Shown: in pieces, positions 49,721 through 58,451 of the stretch | Position numbering within the stretch: the first letter of the stretch is position 1 | Layout of the letters: each line of letters opens with the position of its first letter | NCBI GenBank assembly: GCA_002344135.1 | Contig: DDTO01000004.1 | Span: forward strand, 423,591-487,590 | Length of the DNA stretch: 64,000 bases | Source of the DNA: Chthonomonas sp. UBA2362 | GTDB lineage: Bacteria; Armatimonadota; Fimbriimonadia; Fimbriimonadales; Fimbriimonadaceae | Reading direction: 5' to 3' | The notes under the pieces: generated by a model | Seen by the model: only the letters and a program-made list of their open reading frames with translations | The model's database searches: none | Told to the model about the DNA's origin: nothing | Program-made: the position numbers and the translations under genes

Positions 49721-50982
49721 GACCAATCGGTGAACGAGAAGACCGCCTCGCCTATGTAGACCGTGTCTCCTTCTTCCGCTCCCATCTCCCTCAGTCGATC
49801 GATCACTCCCAAACGCACCAACCGCTTATGAAGATACCGCACGGCGTCTCGATTCTCCAGGTTGGTCATCGCAACCATGCGCAGCATCCGCTTGCCGGTG
49901 ACCTCGAAACCGTCTTCCGCGCGGACCACATCCCAACTCGAATCCATCTCTCGCTCTTCCGGAGAAAAAACGACCGGAGTGGGTTCGGTCGCTTCGGCGG
50001 CTCGGACCAACTCGAGCACGCGGTAGAGAAGCCTCTCCACTCCCTGCCCGCTGACGGCGCTGATAGGGAAGACCGGTTGTCCGGCTTCGGAGAACCTCCT
50101 CTCGACCTTCGCGGCCTCGTCTGGAGGAGCGAGATCCAGCTTGTTGAGGGCAATGAGGCGCGGCTTGTCATAGAGGTCCTTCGAGTAAAGGCGGAGCTCT
50201 TCCTCGACGATGCCGTAGTTCGCCAGCGGGTCGGAGTCGTCGATGGGGAAAGCGTCGACGACGTGCACGAGGACCTTGGTTCGCTCGGTGTGTTTGAGGA
50301 ACCGATGGCCGAGGCCGTGGCCCTCGCTGGCGCCCTCGATGAGGCCGGGAAGGTCGGCGGCGACAAAGGTCTCATCTCCGAGTTTGACTACCCCGAGGTT
50401 CGGCTCGAGCGTGGTGAAGGGGTAATCCCCGATCTTGGGCCGGGCCGCGCTGATCCGGCTGAGGAGTGTGCTCTTGCCGGCGTTGGGAAGCCCTATGAGG
50501 CCGACATCGGCAAGCAGCTTGAGTTCGAGCTTGGCCCGGATAGTCTCACCGGGGGCTCCCTTTTGAGCAAAGTTCGGGACCTGGCGTACACTTGAGACAT
50601 AGTGGAGATTCCCGAAGCCTCCGCGCCCACCTTTGCAAATGACGTATCTCATTCCGTCGACCCTGAGATCGACCAGCACCTCGTCGAGGATGACATCCGT
50701 AATCACCGTCCCGACGGGCACCTTCACAACGATATCGCCGCCGTTCTTGCCGCGCTTGTTGCCCAGAGCGTGCTTGCCCGAGTCCGCCTCGATGTGGTCG
50801 TTGAGCTTCAGATCGTAAAGGGTGCGGCGATTTCGATCGGCCACGAGGATGACGTCGCCACCCTTGCCGCCGTCGGCGCCGTTGGGCCCGCCTCTCGGCA
50901 CGTGCTTCTCCCGATGAAAGGAAACCGCGCCCGAGCCTCCGGTGCCTGAGGTGAAAGTCACGATCGCCTCGTCGAGGAACAT
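49717..50982 (-). CDS. obg: GTPase Obg/CgtA
   Basis: 421 residues. Ribosome-assembly and stringent-response GTPase. Obg fold: VTFTSGTGGSGAVSFHREKH, then GGDGGKGG-like Gly-rich loops. G domain: P-loop GLPNAGKSTLL, TTLEPNLGVV, DLPGLIEGAS and NKLD. The C-terminal OCT domain reads FEVTGKRMLRMVAMTNLENR. Length is normal. First gene of an operon with nadD and rsfS. A possible TACCCT element lies 9 nt before the ATG; there is no clear Shine-Dalgarno sequence. Confidence 0.97.
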   Translation of the reverse strand: MFLDEAIVTFTSGTGGSGAVSFHREKHVPRGGPNGADGGKGGDVILVADRNRRTLYDLKLNDHIEADSGKHALGNKRGKNGGDIVVKVPVGTVITDVILDEVLVDLRVDGMRYVICKGGRGGFGNLHYVSSVRQVPNFAQKGAPGETIRAKLELKLLADVGLIGLPNAGKSTLLSRISAARPKIGDYPFTTLEPNLGVVKLGDETFVAADLPGLIEGASEGHGLGHRFLKHTERTKVLVHVVDAFPIDDSDPLANYGIVEEELRLYSKDLYDKPRLIALNKLDLAPPDEAAKVERRFSEAGQPVFPISAVSGQGVERLLYRVLELVRAAEATEPTPVVFSPEEREMDSSWDVVRAEDGFEVTGKRMLRMVAMTNLENRDAVRYLHKRLVRLGVIDRLREMGAEEGDTVYIGEAVFSFTDWS

Positions 50983-51083
50983 CTTAGCCAGAGGGTACCG
51001 CGGGGCGGTCCAATCGCACGTGAGAGTGTATCAAGACATAATAATGATTATCAGAAAACTAGACTTCTTGCTCTGCGGTCCTC

Positions 51084-51572
51084 TTACCCGCCCGTCGGCT
51101 GGGCGATCGCGAGAGCGGTCTGATTCTGGATCAGCAGACTCAGCGCGGAAGCCCGCTTGGGATCGAGAGCAGCCAGGAGTTCGACGGCCTTGTCGGTGTC
51201 CATCTTGCGAAGGACGCGAGCCAGGTCTTCATCGCTCCATTCCTTGATGACCGCAAGCAGACTCTTGGTCGGCATGCCGTTCCAAAGTTTCGCCACCTGC
51301 TTCGCACCTGATTCGAGGTCCGGCTTGGGTGGTTCGGGTTTCGGAACGGGCGGCTTTACTCTCTTGGCGGCAGGTGCGGGCTCCTTCGGCGTCGGGACAT
51401 CGGCATAGAGTTCGTGCGCCCCAGCGGTCGCCTTCGCCTTCTTGGCGGGCGTGAGACCCGGGACGTTGATTACGCCGAACAGAGCCGCGCCAACCACGCC
51501 TCCGCCGATCAGGACCAGTGGGCCGACGATCATCAGGATCAGCCGGGCCGGGCTCTTCCGTATTTCGCTCAT
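51084..51572 (-). CDS. MotE-like flagellar protein (MgtE-N-type domain)
   Basis: 162 residues. One TM helix (LILMIVGPLVLIGGGVVGAA), a Pro/Lys/Ala linker and a C-terminal helical domain: KQVAKLWNGMPTKSLLAVIK, DLARVLRKMDTDKAVELLAA, DPKRASALSLL. This matches MotE/YlxF, chaperone-like partners of the MotC stator, and is related to the MgtE N-domain. The position at the 3' end of the flagellar operon, overlapping the transglycosylase gene by 4 nt, fits. MotA/MotB themselves are not in the window. Confidence 0.78.
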   Translation of the reverse strand: MSEIRKSPARLILMIVGPLVLIGGGVVGAALFGVINVPGLTPAKKAKATAGAHELYADVPTPKEPAPAAKRVKPPVPKPEPPKPDLESGAKQVAKLWNGMPTKSLLAVIKEWSDEDLARVLRKMDTDKAVELLAALDPKRASALSLLIQNQTALAIAQPTGG

Positions 51573-52180
51573 CGATTCCTCATGGCCTCATACCGGCCCA
51601 TCACACGCTGGACGTAGTTCATCGTCTCTCTGAAAGGTGGAATGCCCCCGTGCCTCTCGACTGCACCCGGGCCTGCGTTATAAGCGGCCAAGGCAAGTCG
51701 CATGTCGCCTCCGAATCGGGTCATCATCTGGCTCAGGTAGCGTGCGCCACCGAACAGGTTCTGAACCGGATCGAAGGGGTTCTCGACACCCAGCGCTTTG
51801 GCGGTTCCGGGCATCAGCTGCGACAGACCCATAGCGCCGGCGGCCGACTTCGCGTGCGGGTCGAAGGCACTCTCCTGGGCGACGAGGGCTTCGAACAGCT
51901 GCGGGTCGACGCCCGCGTTCTCGGCTGCGCTCTCGATAAGGGGCCTTAGGTCTGCTGGGGCCAGCGATCCTCCGGTGTCCAAGCCAGGCACAAACGGACT
52001 CATCGGACGAAATCCGCCGGGCCCGCCAGCGCCGATTGCGCCGGTCAGGCCGCTGCCTGGCGACTCTGACGGCAGATCCCGCTTGGGTTCCGAGCGGCGA
52101 CCGTAGAGCGCGTCGAGGCGACTTTGAATCTCTCTCATCCGTGATTGGATTGCATCGGGACCCTTGAGTTTCAGCGTCAT
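51569..52180 (-). CDS. Lytic transglycosylase of the flagellar operon
   Basis: 203 residues. A soluble N-terminal coiled region (AIQSRMREIQSRLDALYGRR), a Gly/Pro linker and an SLT domain: AENAGVDPQLFEALVAQESA with the catalytic Glu, HAKSAAGAMGLSQLMPGTAK, YLSQMMTRFGGDMRLALAAY and the YNAGPGAV end. It cuts peptidoglycan, presumably to pass the flagellar rod; FlgJ's muramidase is the analogue. Its ATG overlaps the fliJ stop (ATGA). No signal peptide is seen, so it may leave through the flagellar export system (inference). Confidence 0.9.
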   Translation of the reverse strand: MTLKLKGPDAIQSRMREIQSRLDALYGRRSEPKRDLPSESPGSGLTGAIGAGGPGGFRPMSPFVPGLDTGGSLAPADLRPLIESAAENAGVDPQLFEALVAQESAFDPHAKSAAGAMGLSQLMPGTAKALGVENPFDPVQNLFGGARYLSQMMTRFGGDMRLALAAYNAGPGAVERHGGIPPFRETMNYVQRVMGRYEAMRNR

Positions 52181-52599
52181 GCCGCCCTCCTTCTTAGGAC
52201 CGCCCACTCGTCCAGCTCGCGCTGCTCGGCCCTTCGCGCTTCTTCCTCGTACTCGGCCAAGGCTTGCTCGCGAAGTTTCTCGAGGGCCTCGGCCTCGATT
52301 CGCTTCTCCACCCACGCCCGATACGCGGCCTCGACCTCCTGATCGAGAATGGCGATAATCGTTTCCTGAGCTCGACGCTCGTCATCCAAGCGAACGCGGT
52401 AGCGCTCGTGGTCGAGAAGTTCCGACACCGTCGCGGCAGCCGACTCCGAAGCTCGGCGGCGGCGATCATCGATTTCCACCAGTCCGGCCTGGGCGTCCTC
52501 AAGGCGCTTCCGCGCTTCGAGGTAAGCATCACGCGCCCATTCGGCGACCATCTGCCTGTAGTCGAGGACGCGCTGAAGAGAAAACTCGAACTTCTTCAT
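52177..52599 (-). CDS. fliJ: Flagellar export chaperone FliJ
   Basis: 140 residues, entirely a two-helix coiled coil: FEFSLQRVLDYRQMVAEWAR (family N-terminus) to ALEKLREQALAEYEEEARRA. Joins the FliI hexamer like the gamma subunit of F1 and recycles export chaperones. Follows fliI by one nucleotide. Confidence 0.9.
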   Translation of the reverse strand: MKKFEFSLQRVLDYRQMVAEWARDAYLEARKRLEDAQAGLVEIDDRRRRASESAAATVSELLDHERYRVRLDDERRAQETIIAILDQEVEAAYRAWVEKRIEAEALEKLREQALAEYEEEARRAEQRELDEWAVLRRRAA

Positions 52600-52600
52600 T

Positions 52601-53908
52601 TCAGCTCACCAGTTCCTGTAACGCCGACACCGACGCGTCGAGGGTCGAGGATTCGCGTCGATCCTGGCGCAGGTAGGCGCTGACGGCTTCCCACCGCTCG
52701 ATCGCCCTATCGCTGGCCGGTCGACTTCCCTCTTTGTAGGCCCCGATGCTGACGAGGTCCTCCACGTCGCGATAGGCGGCGATCAGTTCACGCAAGGCGT
52801 TGGCGTCCGCCAGGTGCTCGGGATCGACCACCATCGGCATCACGCGGCTGAGGCTGTTCATCACGTCGATCGGAGGGTAGTGGCCCCGACTCGTCAGCTT
52901 TCGGCTGAGCATGATATGCCCGTCGAGGATCGATCGGGCAGCATCTGCAATCGGTTCGTTCGTATCGTCGCCCTCGACGAGGATCGTGTAGATGGCGGTG
53001 ATCGCGCCCCTCGGTCCGCAGCCAGCGCGTTCCATCAGGCGTGGCAACAGGGCGAAGACGCTTGGTGTGTAGCCTTTGGTGCTGGGCGGCTCGCCAGCGG
53101 CGAGGCCGACCTCCCGTTGGGCCATCGCGAAGCGGGTGACCGAATCCATCATCAGCATCGCGTTTTGGCCCCTGTCGCGGAAGTACTCGGCGATCGCTGT
53201 GGCGGTCTGAGCGGCCTTGATCCTGAGCAAGGCCGGCTCGTCCGACGTTGCACAGACCACGACGCTCCGCGCGAGACCCTCCTCTCCAAGATCGTTCTCC
53301 ATAAACTCGCGGACCTCGCGACCACGCTCGCCGACGAGCGCTATAACGTTCACATCGGCACTGCCGCTTCGCGCGATCATGCCAAGCAGGGTGCTCTTCC
53401 CTACTCCCGAGCCTGCGAAGATTCCGACGCGCTGGCCCTGTCCAAAGGTCAGCATGCCGTCGATGGCCCGCACTCCCGTCGGAAACGGACGAGCAATCAT
53501 CTGGCGCTCGATTGCGTTCGGTGGCGCAGCAATAACGGGGTAGGACTCTTCGGCGCTGATTGGGCCGAGACCATCGAGAGGGCGTCCCAGGGCGTCGACG
53601 ACTCGCCCCAACAGGCCATCGCCAACAGGGACTCTCAGGCAGTGGCCAGAGTTGACGACCAGAGAACCCGCCTTGACGCCCGTCATCTCCCCCAGCGGCA
53701 TCAAGAGAATTCGCTCGCCCCGAAAGCCGACCACCTCCGCGTCGATCACGGGTTCGTCTCCCTCCGGCACGACCTGGCACAAATCTCCAATCCGCGAGAT
53801 GGGCCCGGTCGCCTCAGCAACGAGCCCGATCACCTGCTCGATTCGGCCACGCTGCTGGGTGAGCGGTTGGTGCTGGACCCACTCGTCGAGCCGGGCAAAG
53901 AGACTCAC
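52601..53908 (-). CDS. fliI: Flagellum-specific ATPase FliI
   Basis: 435 residues; hexameric ATPase of the flagellar type III export gate. Walker A is FAGSGVGKST; Walker B is NAMLMMDSVTRFAMAQREVG; TKGYTPSVFALLPRLMERAG is the FliI/SctN signature, and GHIMLSRKLTSRGHYP follows. GTG start overlapping the fliH stop (GTGA). Paralogue of F1 beta, so not to be confused with AtpD. Confidence 0.97.
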   Translation of the reverse strand: MSLFARLDEWVQHQPLTQQRGRIEQVIGLVAEATGPISRIGDLCQVVPEGDEPVIDAEVVGFRGERILLMPLGEMTGVKAGSLVVNSGHCLRVPVGDGLLGRVVDALGRPLDGLGPISAEESYPVIAAPPNAIERQMIARPFPTGVRAIDGMLTFGQGQRVGIFAGSGVGKSTLLGMIARSGSADVNVIALVGERGREVREFMENDLGEEGLARSVVVCATSDEPALLRIKAAQTATAIAEYFRDRGQNAMLMMDSVTRFAMAQREVGLAAGEPPSTKGYTPSVFALLPRLMERAGCGPRGAITAIYTILVEGDDTNEPIADAARSILDGHIMLSRKLTSRGHYPPIDVMNSLSRVMPMVVDPEHLADANALRELIAAYRDVEDLVSIGAYKEGSRPASDRAIERWEAVSAYLRQDRRESSTLDASVSALQELVS

Positions 53909-54561
53909 GTCGTCTCACCTCTCCAGCCGACGGCAAGTCGCTCCAGCGCGGCCTCGATCCGGCCATCGATGAGCCCGGCATCAGTCTCGACGACGCATCC
54001 GGCTTCGATCGAGCCGTCGACGACCACGTCGATCGAGCGGAGCCCCGAACAGGCCTCCAGGATCTCCGCCTTCCGGCCCTCGATGAGGCCGGAATCCATC
54101 GGATTGACTCGAATCCGAATTCTCGTCCCGTCTCGAATCTCCGAGACCACGTCTCGCGCGATATCGTAGGCGGCTTCACGGCTATGTTCCAATTCGCGGC
54201 GGACGAGTCGCTCGGCGATGACGATCGCCAGGATCGCCAGCCGATGTTCGCAGGCACGGATGAAGTCGTCGAAGGCCTTCTCCTGCCCCGCAAGTCGATC
54301 GGCGAAGGCCGCGATCTCCTCCCGATAGCGGGCTTCGGCCTCGACATGGGCCTTCTCAGCACCGTCTTCGAGCCCGCGTCGGAAGCCCTCCTCGTAGCCT
54401 TCGGCTCTGGCGGCTTGCCGGACCTCCTCACGCTGTCGATTGACGAAATCGGCGATCTTGCTCTTTCCGCGAGCTTCGGGGGGAGGCAGTTCCGAAAGTG
54501 GCGGCATCGCCTCGGCAAAGCTGCCTGCCTTCGTGGCTCTGTCCAGGATGTTCCTAGACAA
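53905..54561 (-). CDS. fliH: Flagellar export protein FliH
   Basis: 218 residues. Negative regulator and stator-like stalk of FliI. Helical GlyxxxGly-type stretch QAARAEGYEEGFRRGLEDGA then the C-terminal FliH/HrpE domain (RLAILAIVIAERLVRRELEH, VVSEIRDGTRIRIRVNPMDS, DVVVDGSIEAGCVVETDAGL). The start is assigned to TTG 54561 because GAGGAGGA lies 8 nt upstream; the first codons overlap the fliG end by 8 nt. Confidence 0.9.
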   Translation of the reverse strand: MSRNILDRATKAGSFAEAMPPLSELPPPEARGKSKIADFVNRQREEVRQAARAEGYEEGFRRGLEDGAEKAHVEAEARYREEIAAFADRLAGQEKAFDDFIRACEHRLAILAIVIAERLVRRELEHSREAAYDIARDVVSEIRDGTRIRIRVNPMDSGLIEGRKAEILEACSGLRSIDVVVDGSIEAGCVVETDAGLIDGRIEAALERLAVGWRGETT

Positions 54562-55567
54562 GCACGTCCTCCTCGCCACGACCAATCTGCACTTCGCCTG
54601 ACTCTTCCAGGCGTCGGATCGCGGCGACGATCTTCTGTTGGGCCTCCTCGACCAGCCGTAGCTTCACCGGGCCCATGAACTCCATGTCTTCTTTGAGCAT
54701 GTTGACGGCCCTTTCCGACATGTTCCGATAGATCTTGTCGGCGACCTCGGGGCCGACGCCCTTTAGGGCTGTGGCGAGGTCTTTGGCGTCGACTTCCTTC
54801 AGCACCGCTTGGATCGCCCGGTCATCTAGCGTGACGATGTCTTCAAAAACGAACATCATGTTCTTGACCGCATCCGCGAGTTCGGGATTGTTTTCGCTCA
54901 GTGACTCGAGGATCAGGCGTTCCGTCGAGCGATCGACCCGATTGAGAAGGTCCACGAGGGCTTTAGGTCCGCCCGCTTTCGCCATCTCCTGGTTGAGGAG
55001 GCTGCTGACCTTTTTCTCAAGGACCTGTTCGACGCGGCGAATGACTTCGGGCGGCGTTTGCTCCATCGAGGCGATCCTCTCTGCAACCTCGGCCCGCAGT
55101 TCCCCGTGCAGCCTCGTCAGGATCATGGCGGCCTGATTCATCGGCATGTACGAGAGGATCAGCGCGATCGTTTGAGGGTGCTCGTCCTGGATAAAACTGA
55201 GCAGTTGGAGCGGGTCCGCCCGCTTCAGGAACTCGAAGGGGACGACTTGCATCGCCGTGATGATCTTCTGGGCCATGTTCTCGGCCTTGTCCGATCCAAA
55301 GGCCGCTTCCAGCGCCTTCTTGGCGTTATCGATACCGCCTTCGGCGATGATGTCCTGCGCGATCGCCATGTCGTGAAACTCGTTCACGACGGCCTCGCGC
55401 TGCTCGGGAGTTACTTTCTCCAGTCGAGCGACTTCCAGCGAAAGGGCTTCGACCGTATCTTCGTCGAAGCGTTTGAGCACTGAGCCGGCAGCATCCGGTC
55501 CCATCACGGTCAGGATGATCGCGGCCTTCTTCCGCGTGGACATTTCACCGGGAATAACCTTTCTCAT
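54554..55567 (-). CDS. fliG: Flagellar motor switch protein FliG
   Basis: 337 residues. C-ring protein that contacts the stator. Family blocks: RKKAAIILTVMGPDAAGSVL, VPFEFLKRADPLQLLSFIQD-EHPQ, ILSYMPMNQAAMIL, and the C-terminal torque-helix region FEDIVTLDDRAIQAVLKEVD with charged residues. Starts with ATG overlapping the fliF stop (ATGA). Confidence 0.97.
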   Translation of the reverse strand: MRKVIPGEMSTRKKAAIILTVMGPDAAGSVLKRFDEDTVEALSLEVARLEKVTPEQREAVVNEFHDMAIAQDIIAEGGIDNAKKALEAAFGSDKAENMAQKIITAMQVVPFEFLKRADPLQLLSFIQDEHPQTIALILSYMPMNQAAMILTRLHGELRAEVAERIASMEQTPPEVIRRVEQVLEKKVSSLLNQEMAKAGGPKALVDLLNRVDRSTERLILESLSENNPELADAVKNMMFVFEDIVTLDDRAIQAVLKEVDAKDLATALKGVGPEVADKIYRNMSERAVNMLKEDMEFMGPVKLRLVEEAQQKIVAAIRRLEESGEVQIGRGEEDVLV

Positions 55568-57207
55568 CGGCGCTCCTCCAACAGCCAACTCTTAAGAAGC
55601 ATCGCGACTACGTCCGGGCGTTCTTGGGACATCTTCTTTATCTGTTCGAGGGGCACGTCGACCCTCTCCGCGATGCCGACGATCGGCTCACCAGTGTCTG
55701 GGTCGAGCAATGGTCCGTTCGGGACCTGGACCATTTCGCGCCCATCTGGGCCGACAACCCTGGTCACGGGCTCCATGAGGGCTCGTGTTCCAGAATTGGC
55801 CGGACCGACCCCCATGGACATCATCGTGCCATCGGGCATCGCGGCGACCATCACGTTCGGCTTAACCGCCTTCCCGATCGCTTTGACGACCATGAAGCCC
55901 ACCAAGAGCAAGGCCGTGATCGGCAAGATCGAAATGAGTTGTTGCATCCGCGCTTGGCTGGCCACCGCCGAAGACGCTTCTTCCGACTTCTTGGCCGTCG
56001 CCGTATCGAATTCGAGCGAGGTGACGCTCGCCTTGAACCCGGGTTGGTCGAGGTTTGGGCCGAGGTAGCCGTCGAGAAACTCGTTGACCGGACCGACGTC
56101 TTCGACCTTCGACTTGTTGACGAGCACGTTGATGCTCAAGGTCTTAATAGCCCCGACGGCCTTTTCGGTGTTCCTGCGTGTCACGTTGCGGTCGAACTGT
56201 TTGGCGGTCTGTTCGCTCGAATATCCCGCCTTCGACCCGCCTTCAGCAGGACCGCTGGGCGTTCCACCGGATGTGTTGCTATTGAAGGCGTCGCCGCTTG
56301 CGCCGCTCGCTTCGCCCGGTCCCATTTGTTCCTTGGTCTGCTCGAAATTGATTGGCCCATCCGACGGTGTGACAATCGTCTCGCTTTGGCTGGTCTGGTC
56401 GAAGTCCATCGTGAGGTCGACGCTCACGACGGCATTTCCTCGACCGAGAACCGCATCGAGCTTCTGCTGGATCTCCTGCTCTCGTCGCTTGGATTCCTGA
56501 ATCTCGGCCTGCACCTTGCCGGCAGCCCGTCCATCGGCTCCTTGCTCGGTTTGACCGTCCCAGAGGGTGAGTCCCTCGTTGCTGATAACAGCGATGTGCT
56601 TCATCTCGAGTTTCGGAACGGCATTTGCGACGAGCCGTGCGATGGCGCGGGCTTCGTCCGGGCCGATGCCGCCATTGCCGTCCTGCGTCACGAAGACGCT
56701 GGCCGTCGGAGGCTTGCGATCGCTCATAAAGCGCGAGTCGTCGCCTGGCGTGATGTGGACGCGGGCGGAGCCCACCCCTTCGACCTGCTCGACGGACTTG
56801 GCGAGTTCGCCTTCGATGGCGGCCTTGATCCGCTCACGCTCGACGGTCGGGGTGTTCATCCAGCCCATCTTCTCGAAGTCGGCATAGCCGCCGTGGCCGC
56901 TGCTCGGAAGGGCGTTCGCTCGGGCCAGTACCGCCTGTGCTTCCGGCTTCACGTCACTCGGTACCTCGACGTTTCCACGGACGTCGTAGCGATTTGGTAT
57001 TCCCGCCTTGCCGAGTTCGTCGGTCACCATCCCCATGTCTTTCTGGGTCAGGCCGGCGTAGAGCAGCTCGTACTTCGGACGGCTCGCAAAGAAGAAGGTC
57101 ATCCCCAAGATCGCGATCAAGAAGGCGCCGCCGAAGAGGCTGACCACCTTTTGGGTGCGGTCCGCGGTTTCCCACCACGTTCTCAGTTTTAAGAATATCG
57201 AACTCAT
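55564..57207 (-). CDS. fliF: Flagellar MS-ring protein FliF
   Basis: 547 residues. N-terminal TM helix (VVSLFGGAFLIAILGMTFFF), ring-building motifs (YAGLTQKDMGMVTDELGKAG; GYADFEKMGWMNTPTVERE; ARVHITPGDDSRFMSDRKPP; VTRRNTEKAVGAIKTLSINV), a long Gly/Ser-rich loop, C-terminal TM helix (ISILPITALLLVGFMVVKAI) and the FliG-binding tail VAMLLKSWLLEE. Separated from fliE by 35 nt. Confidence 0.97.
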   Translation of the reverse strand: MSSIFLKLRTWWETADRTQKVVSLFGGAFLIAILGMTFFFASRPKYELLYAGLTQKDMGMVTDELGKAGIPNRYDVRGNVEVPSDVKPEAQAVLARANALPSSGHGGYADFEKMGWMNTPTVERERIKAAIEGELAKSVEQVEGVGSARVHITPGDDSRFMSDRKPPTASVFVTQDGNGGIGPDEARAIARLVANAVPKLEMKHIAVISNEGLTLWDGQTEQGADGRAAGKVQAEIQESKRREQEIQQKLDAVLGRGNAVVSVDLTMDFDQTSQSETIVTPSDGPINFEQTKEQMGPGEASGASGDAFNSNTSGGTPSGPAEGGSKAGYSSEQTAKQFDRNVTRRNTEKAVGAIKTLSINVLVNKSKVEDVGPVNEFLDGYLGPNLDQPGFKASVTSLEFDTATAKKSEEASSAVASQARMQQLISILPITALLLVGFMVVKAIGKAVKPNVMVAAMPDGTMMSMGVGPANSGTRALMEPVTRVVGPDGREMVQVPNGPLLDPDTGEPIVGIAERVDVPLEQIKKMSQERPDVVAMLLKSWLLEERR

Positions 57208-57242
57208 GGGCTTGCCATGACGTCCGGCGGATCATTCGCTCG

Positions 57243-57536
57243 TCAGACTTGCATCCTAGCGATCTCTTGGTAGGCCTCGAGCAGTTTGTTTCGTACTTGC
57301 AGCGTTAGCTGCATGGCAACGCTCGCCCGTTCCATGGTGATCATCATTTCGTCGATGTCCACCGGTTGACCCGCCATAAAGGCTTCACCCTTGGACCGAG
57401 CATCCTGCTGGCCCTGGTTGACTTCCTTTAGGACGTCCATCAACATTTCCCCGAAGTCGCCCGATTTCTCGCTCTTGGGCGATAGAACTTGTTCGGTAGC
57501 TACTTTCGTGACGTTTGGCGTGGCGTCTATTCTCAT
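57243..57536 (-). CDS. fliE: Flagellar hook-basal body protein FliE
   Basis: 97 residues. Connects the MS ring to the rod. Conserved C-terminus: MITMERASVAMQLTLQVRNK LLEAYQEI MRMQV-type end (here ARMQV). The N-terminus has the variable SFGEMLMDVL-like segment (FGEMLMDVLKEVNQGQ). Normal length. Confidence 0.93.
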   Translation of the reverse strand: MRIDATPNVTKVATEQVLSPKSEKSGDFGEMLMDVLKEVNQGQQDARSKGEAFMAGQPVDIDEMMITMERASVAMQLTLQVRNKLLEAYQEIARMQV

Positions 57537-57546
57537 TCCAGACTAC

Positions 57547-57936
57547 CTAGACTCGACCGATTCCTAGCGCCGCCTGTACCATCGACTTGGCGGTGTTGAA
57601 GGCGGCGATGTTCGCCTCGTAAGAACGACCCGCAGCGAGCATATCCACCATTTCTTGTATCGGATTGACGTTGCTGTAGTAAACGAAGCCATTAGCGTCC
57701 CGAAAGGGGTTACCTGGGTCGTAGACCTGCCGCAGAGGATTCTGGTCCTCGGCTATTCGCACGACGCGGACCCCATCCGGCCCTCCAGCCAGTTCGACGT
57801 TCCTTCGCCGATAGGCATCCTGCGAACCCGTACGCATTGAATTTGCGTTGGCAATGTTTACGGAGATGACGTCCATTCGCGTCCGTTCTGCCGACATTCC
57901 TGTCGCGCTGACGCGCATCGATTGGCTAAGAGTCAT
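57547..57936 (-). CDS. flgC: Flagellar proximal rod protein FlgC
   Basis: 129 residues. N-terminal rod motif SATGMSAERTRMDVISVNIA-NANS, the PNVNPIQEMVDM-type stretch here YSNVNPIQEMVDMLAAGRSY, and ANIAAFNTAKSMVQAALGIG at the end. Its ATG directly abuts the flgB stop. Confidence 0.95.
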   Translation of the reverse strand: MTLSQSMRVSATGMSAERTRMDVISVNIANANSMRTGSQDAYRRRNVELAGGPDGVRVVRIAEDQNPLRQVYDPGNPFRDANGFVYYSNVNPIQEMVDMLAAGRSYEANIAAFNTAKSMVQAALGIGRV

Positions 57937-58296
57937 TTACCGTCCCTCCCGAATCACATTCTTGAGCCCCGAGAAGTAACGAGTCGTCATCTCGGTCAGC
58001 GTGCGGTAGCGAAGCTCCGTCTCTGCCAATCCGAATACTTCGACTTCGAGATCGACGGTGCTGCCGTCGACGCGGTTCGCGGTCGAGCGCGCTAGGCGCT
58101 CCTGCATTCGGGTGGCGCCGACCGAGGGCCGGCCCTCCGCCCGCTCCAGTTCGATCGCGAAGTCGATGTCCTGACGCTTGTAGCCCGGCGTATTCACGTT
58201 CGCAAGGTTCGCCATAAGCATGCCTTGGCGATCCCGGGTTCTTTGCAGGGCGCGAGTCAGATTATTCAGGTTCGGATGAAACAGATTGTCCAGCAT
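57937..58296 (-). CDS. flgB: Flagellar proximal rod protein FlgB
   Basis: 119 residues. Opens the operon flgB-flgC-fliE-fliF-fliG-fliH-fliI-fliJ. ALQRTRDRQGMLMANLANVN-TPGYKR is the rod signature; the C-terminus reads ETELRYRTLTEMTTRYFSGL and KNVIREGR. The ATG at 58296 gives a normal FlgB start (MLDNLFHPNLNN); GGGAGGGAAG lies about 20 nt upstream, slightly far for a Shine-Dalgarno. Divergent from the gene at 58452. Confidence 0.94.
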   Translation of the reverse strand: MLDNLFHPNLNNLTRALQRTRDRQGMLMANLANVNTPGYKRQDIDFAIELERAEGRPSVGATRMQERLARSTANRVDGSTVDLEVEVFGLAETELRYRTLTEMTTRYFSGLKNVIREGR

Positions 58297-58439
58297 TGGC
58301 ACGGTCGGTCTTCCCTCCCGCGCTTCCCTACGCTTGCGAGCCGGCCCGATCCTTCGCTCCGGCGGCACGCCCCATGGCGGCCTATTGAAGATCTCGGAGG
58401 TCTCGCCGGAAATCTTTAGGGCTCATTCCGCCGATGGTG

Positions 58440-58445
58440 TAGGCT
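58440..58445 (+). promoter_or_regulatory. TANNNT -10 element (TAGGCT) 6 nt before the start codon
   Basis: GGTGTAGGCT, AAGGCC, ATG at 58452, in the divergent spacer with flgB. Confidence 0.45.
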
Positions 58446-58451
58446 AAGGCC

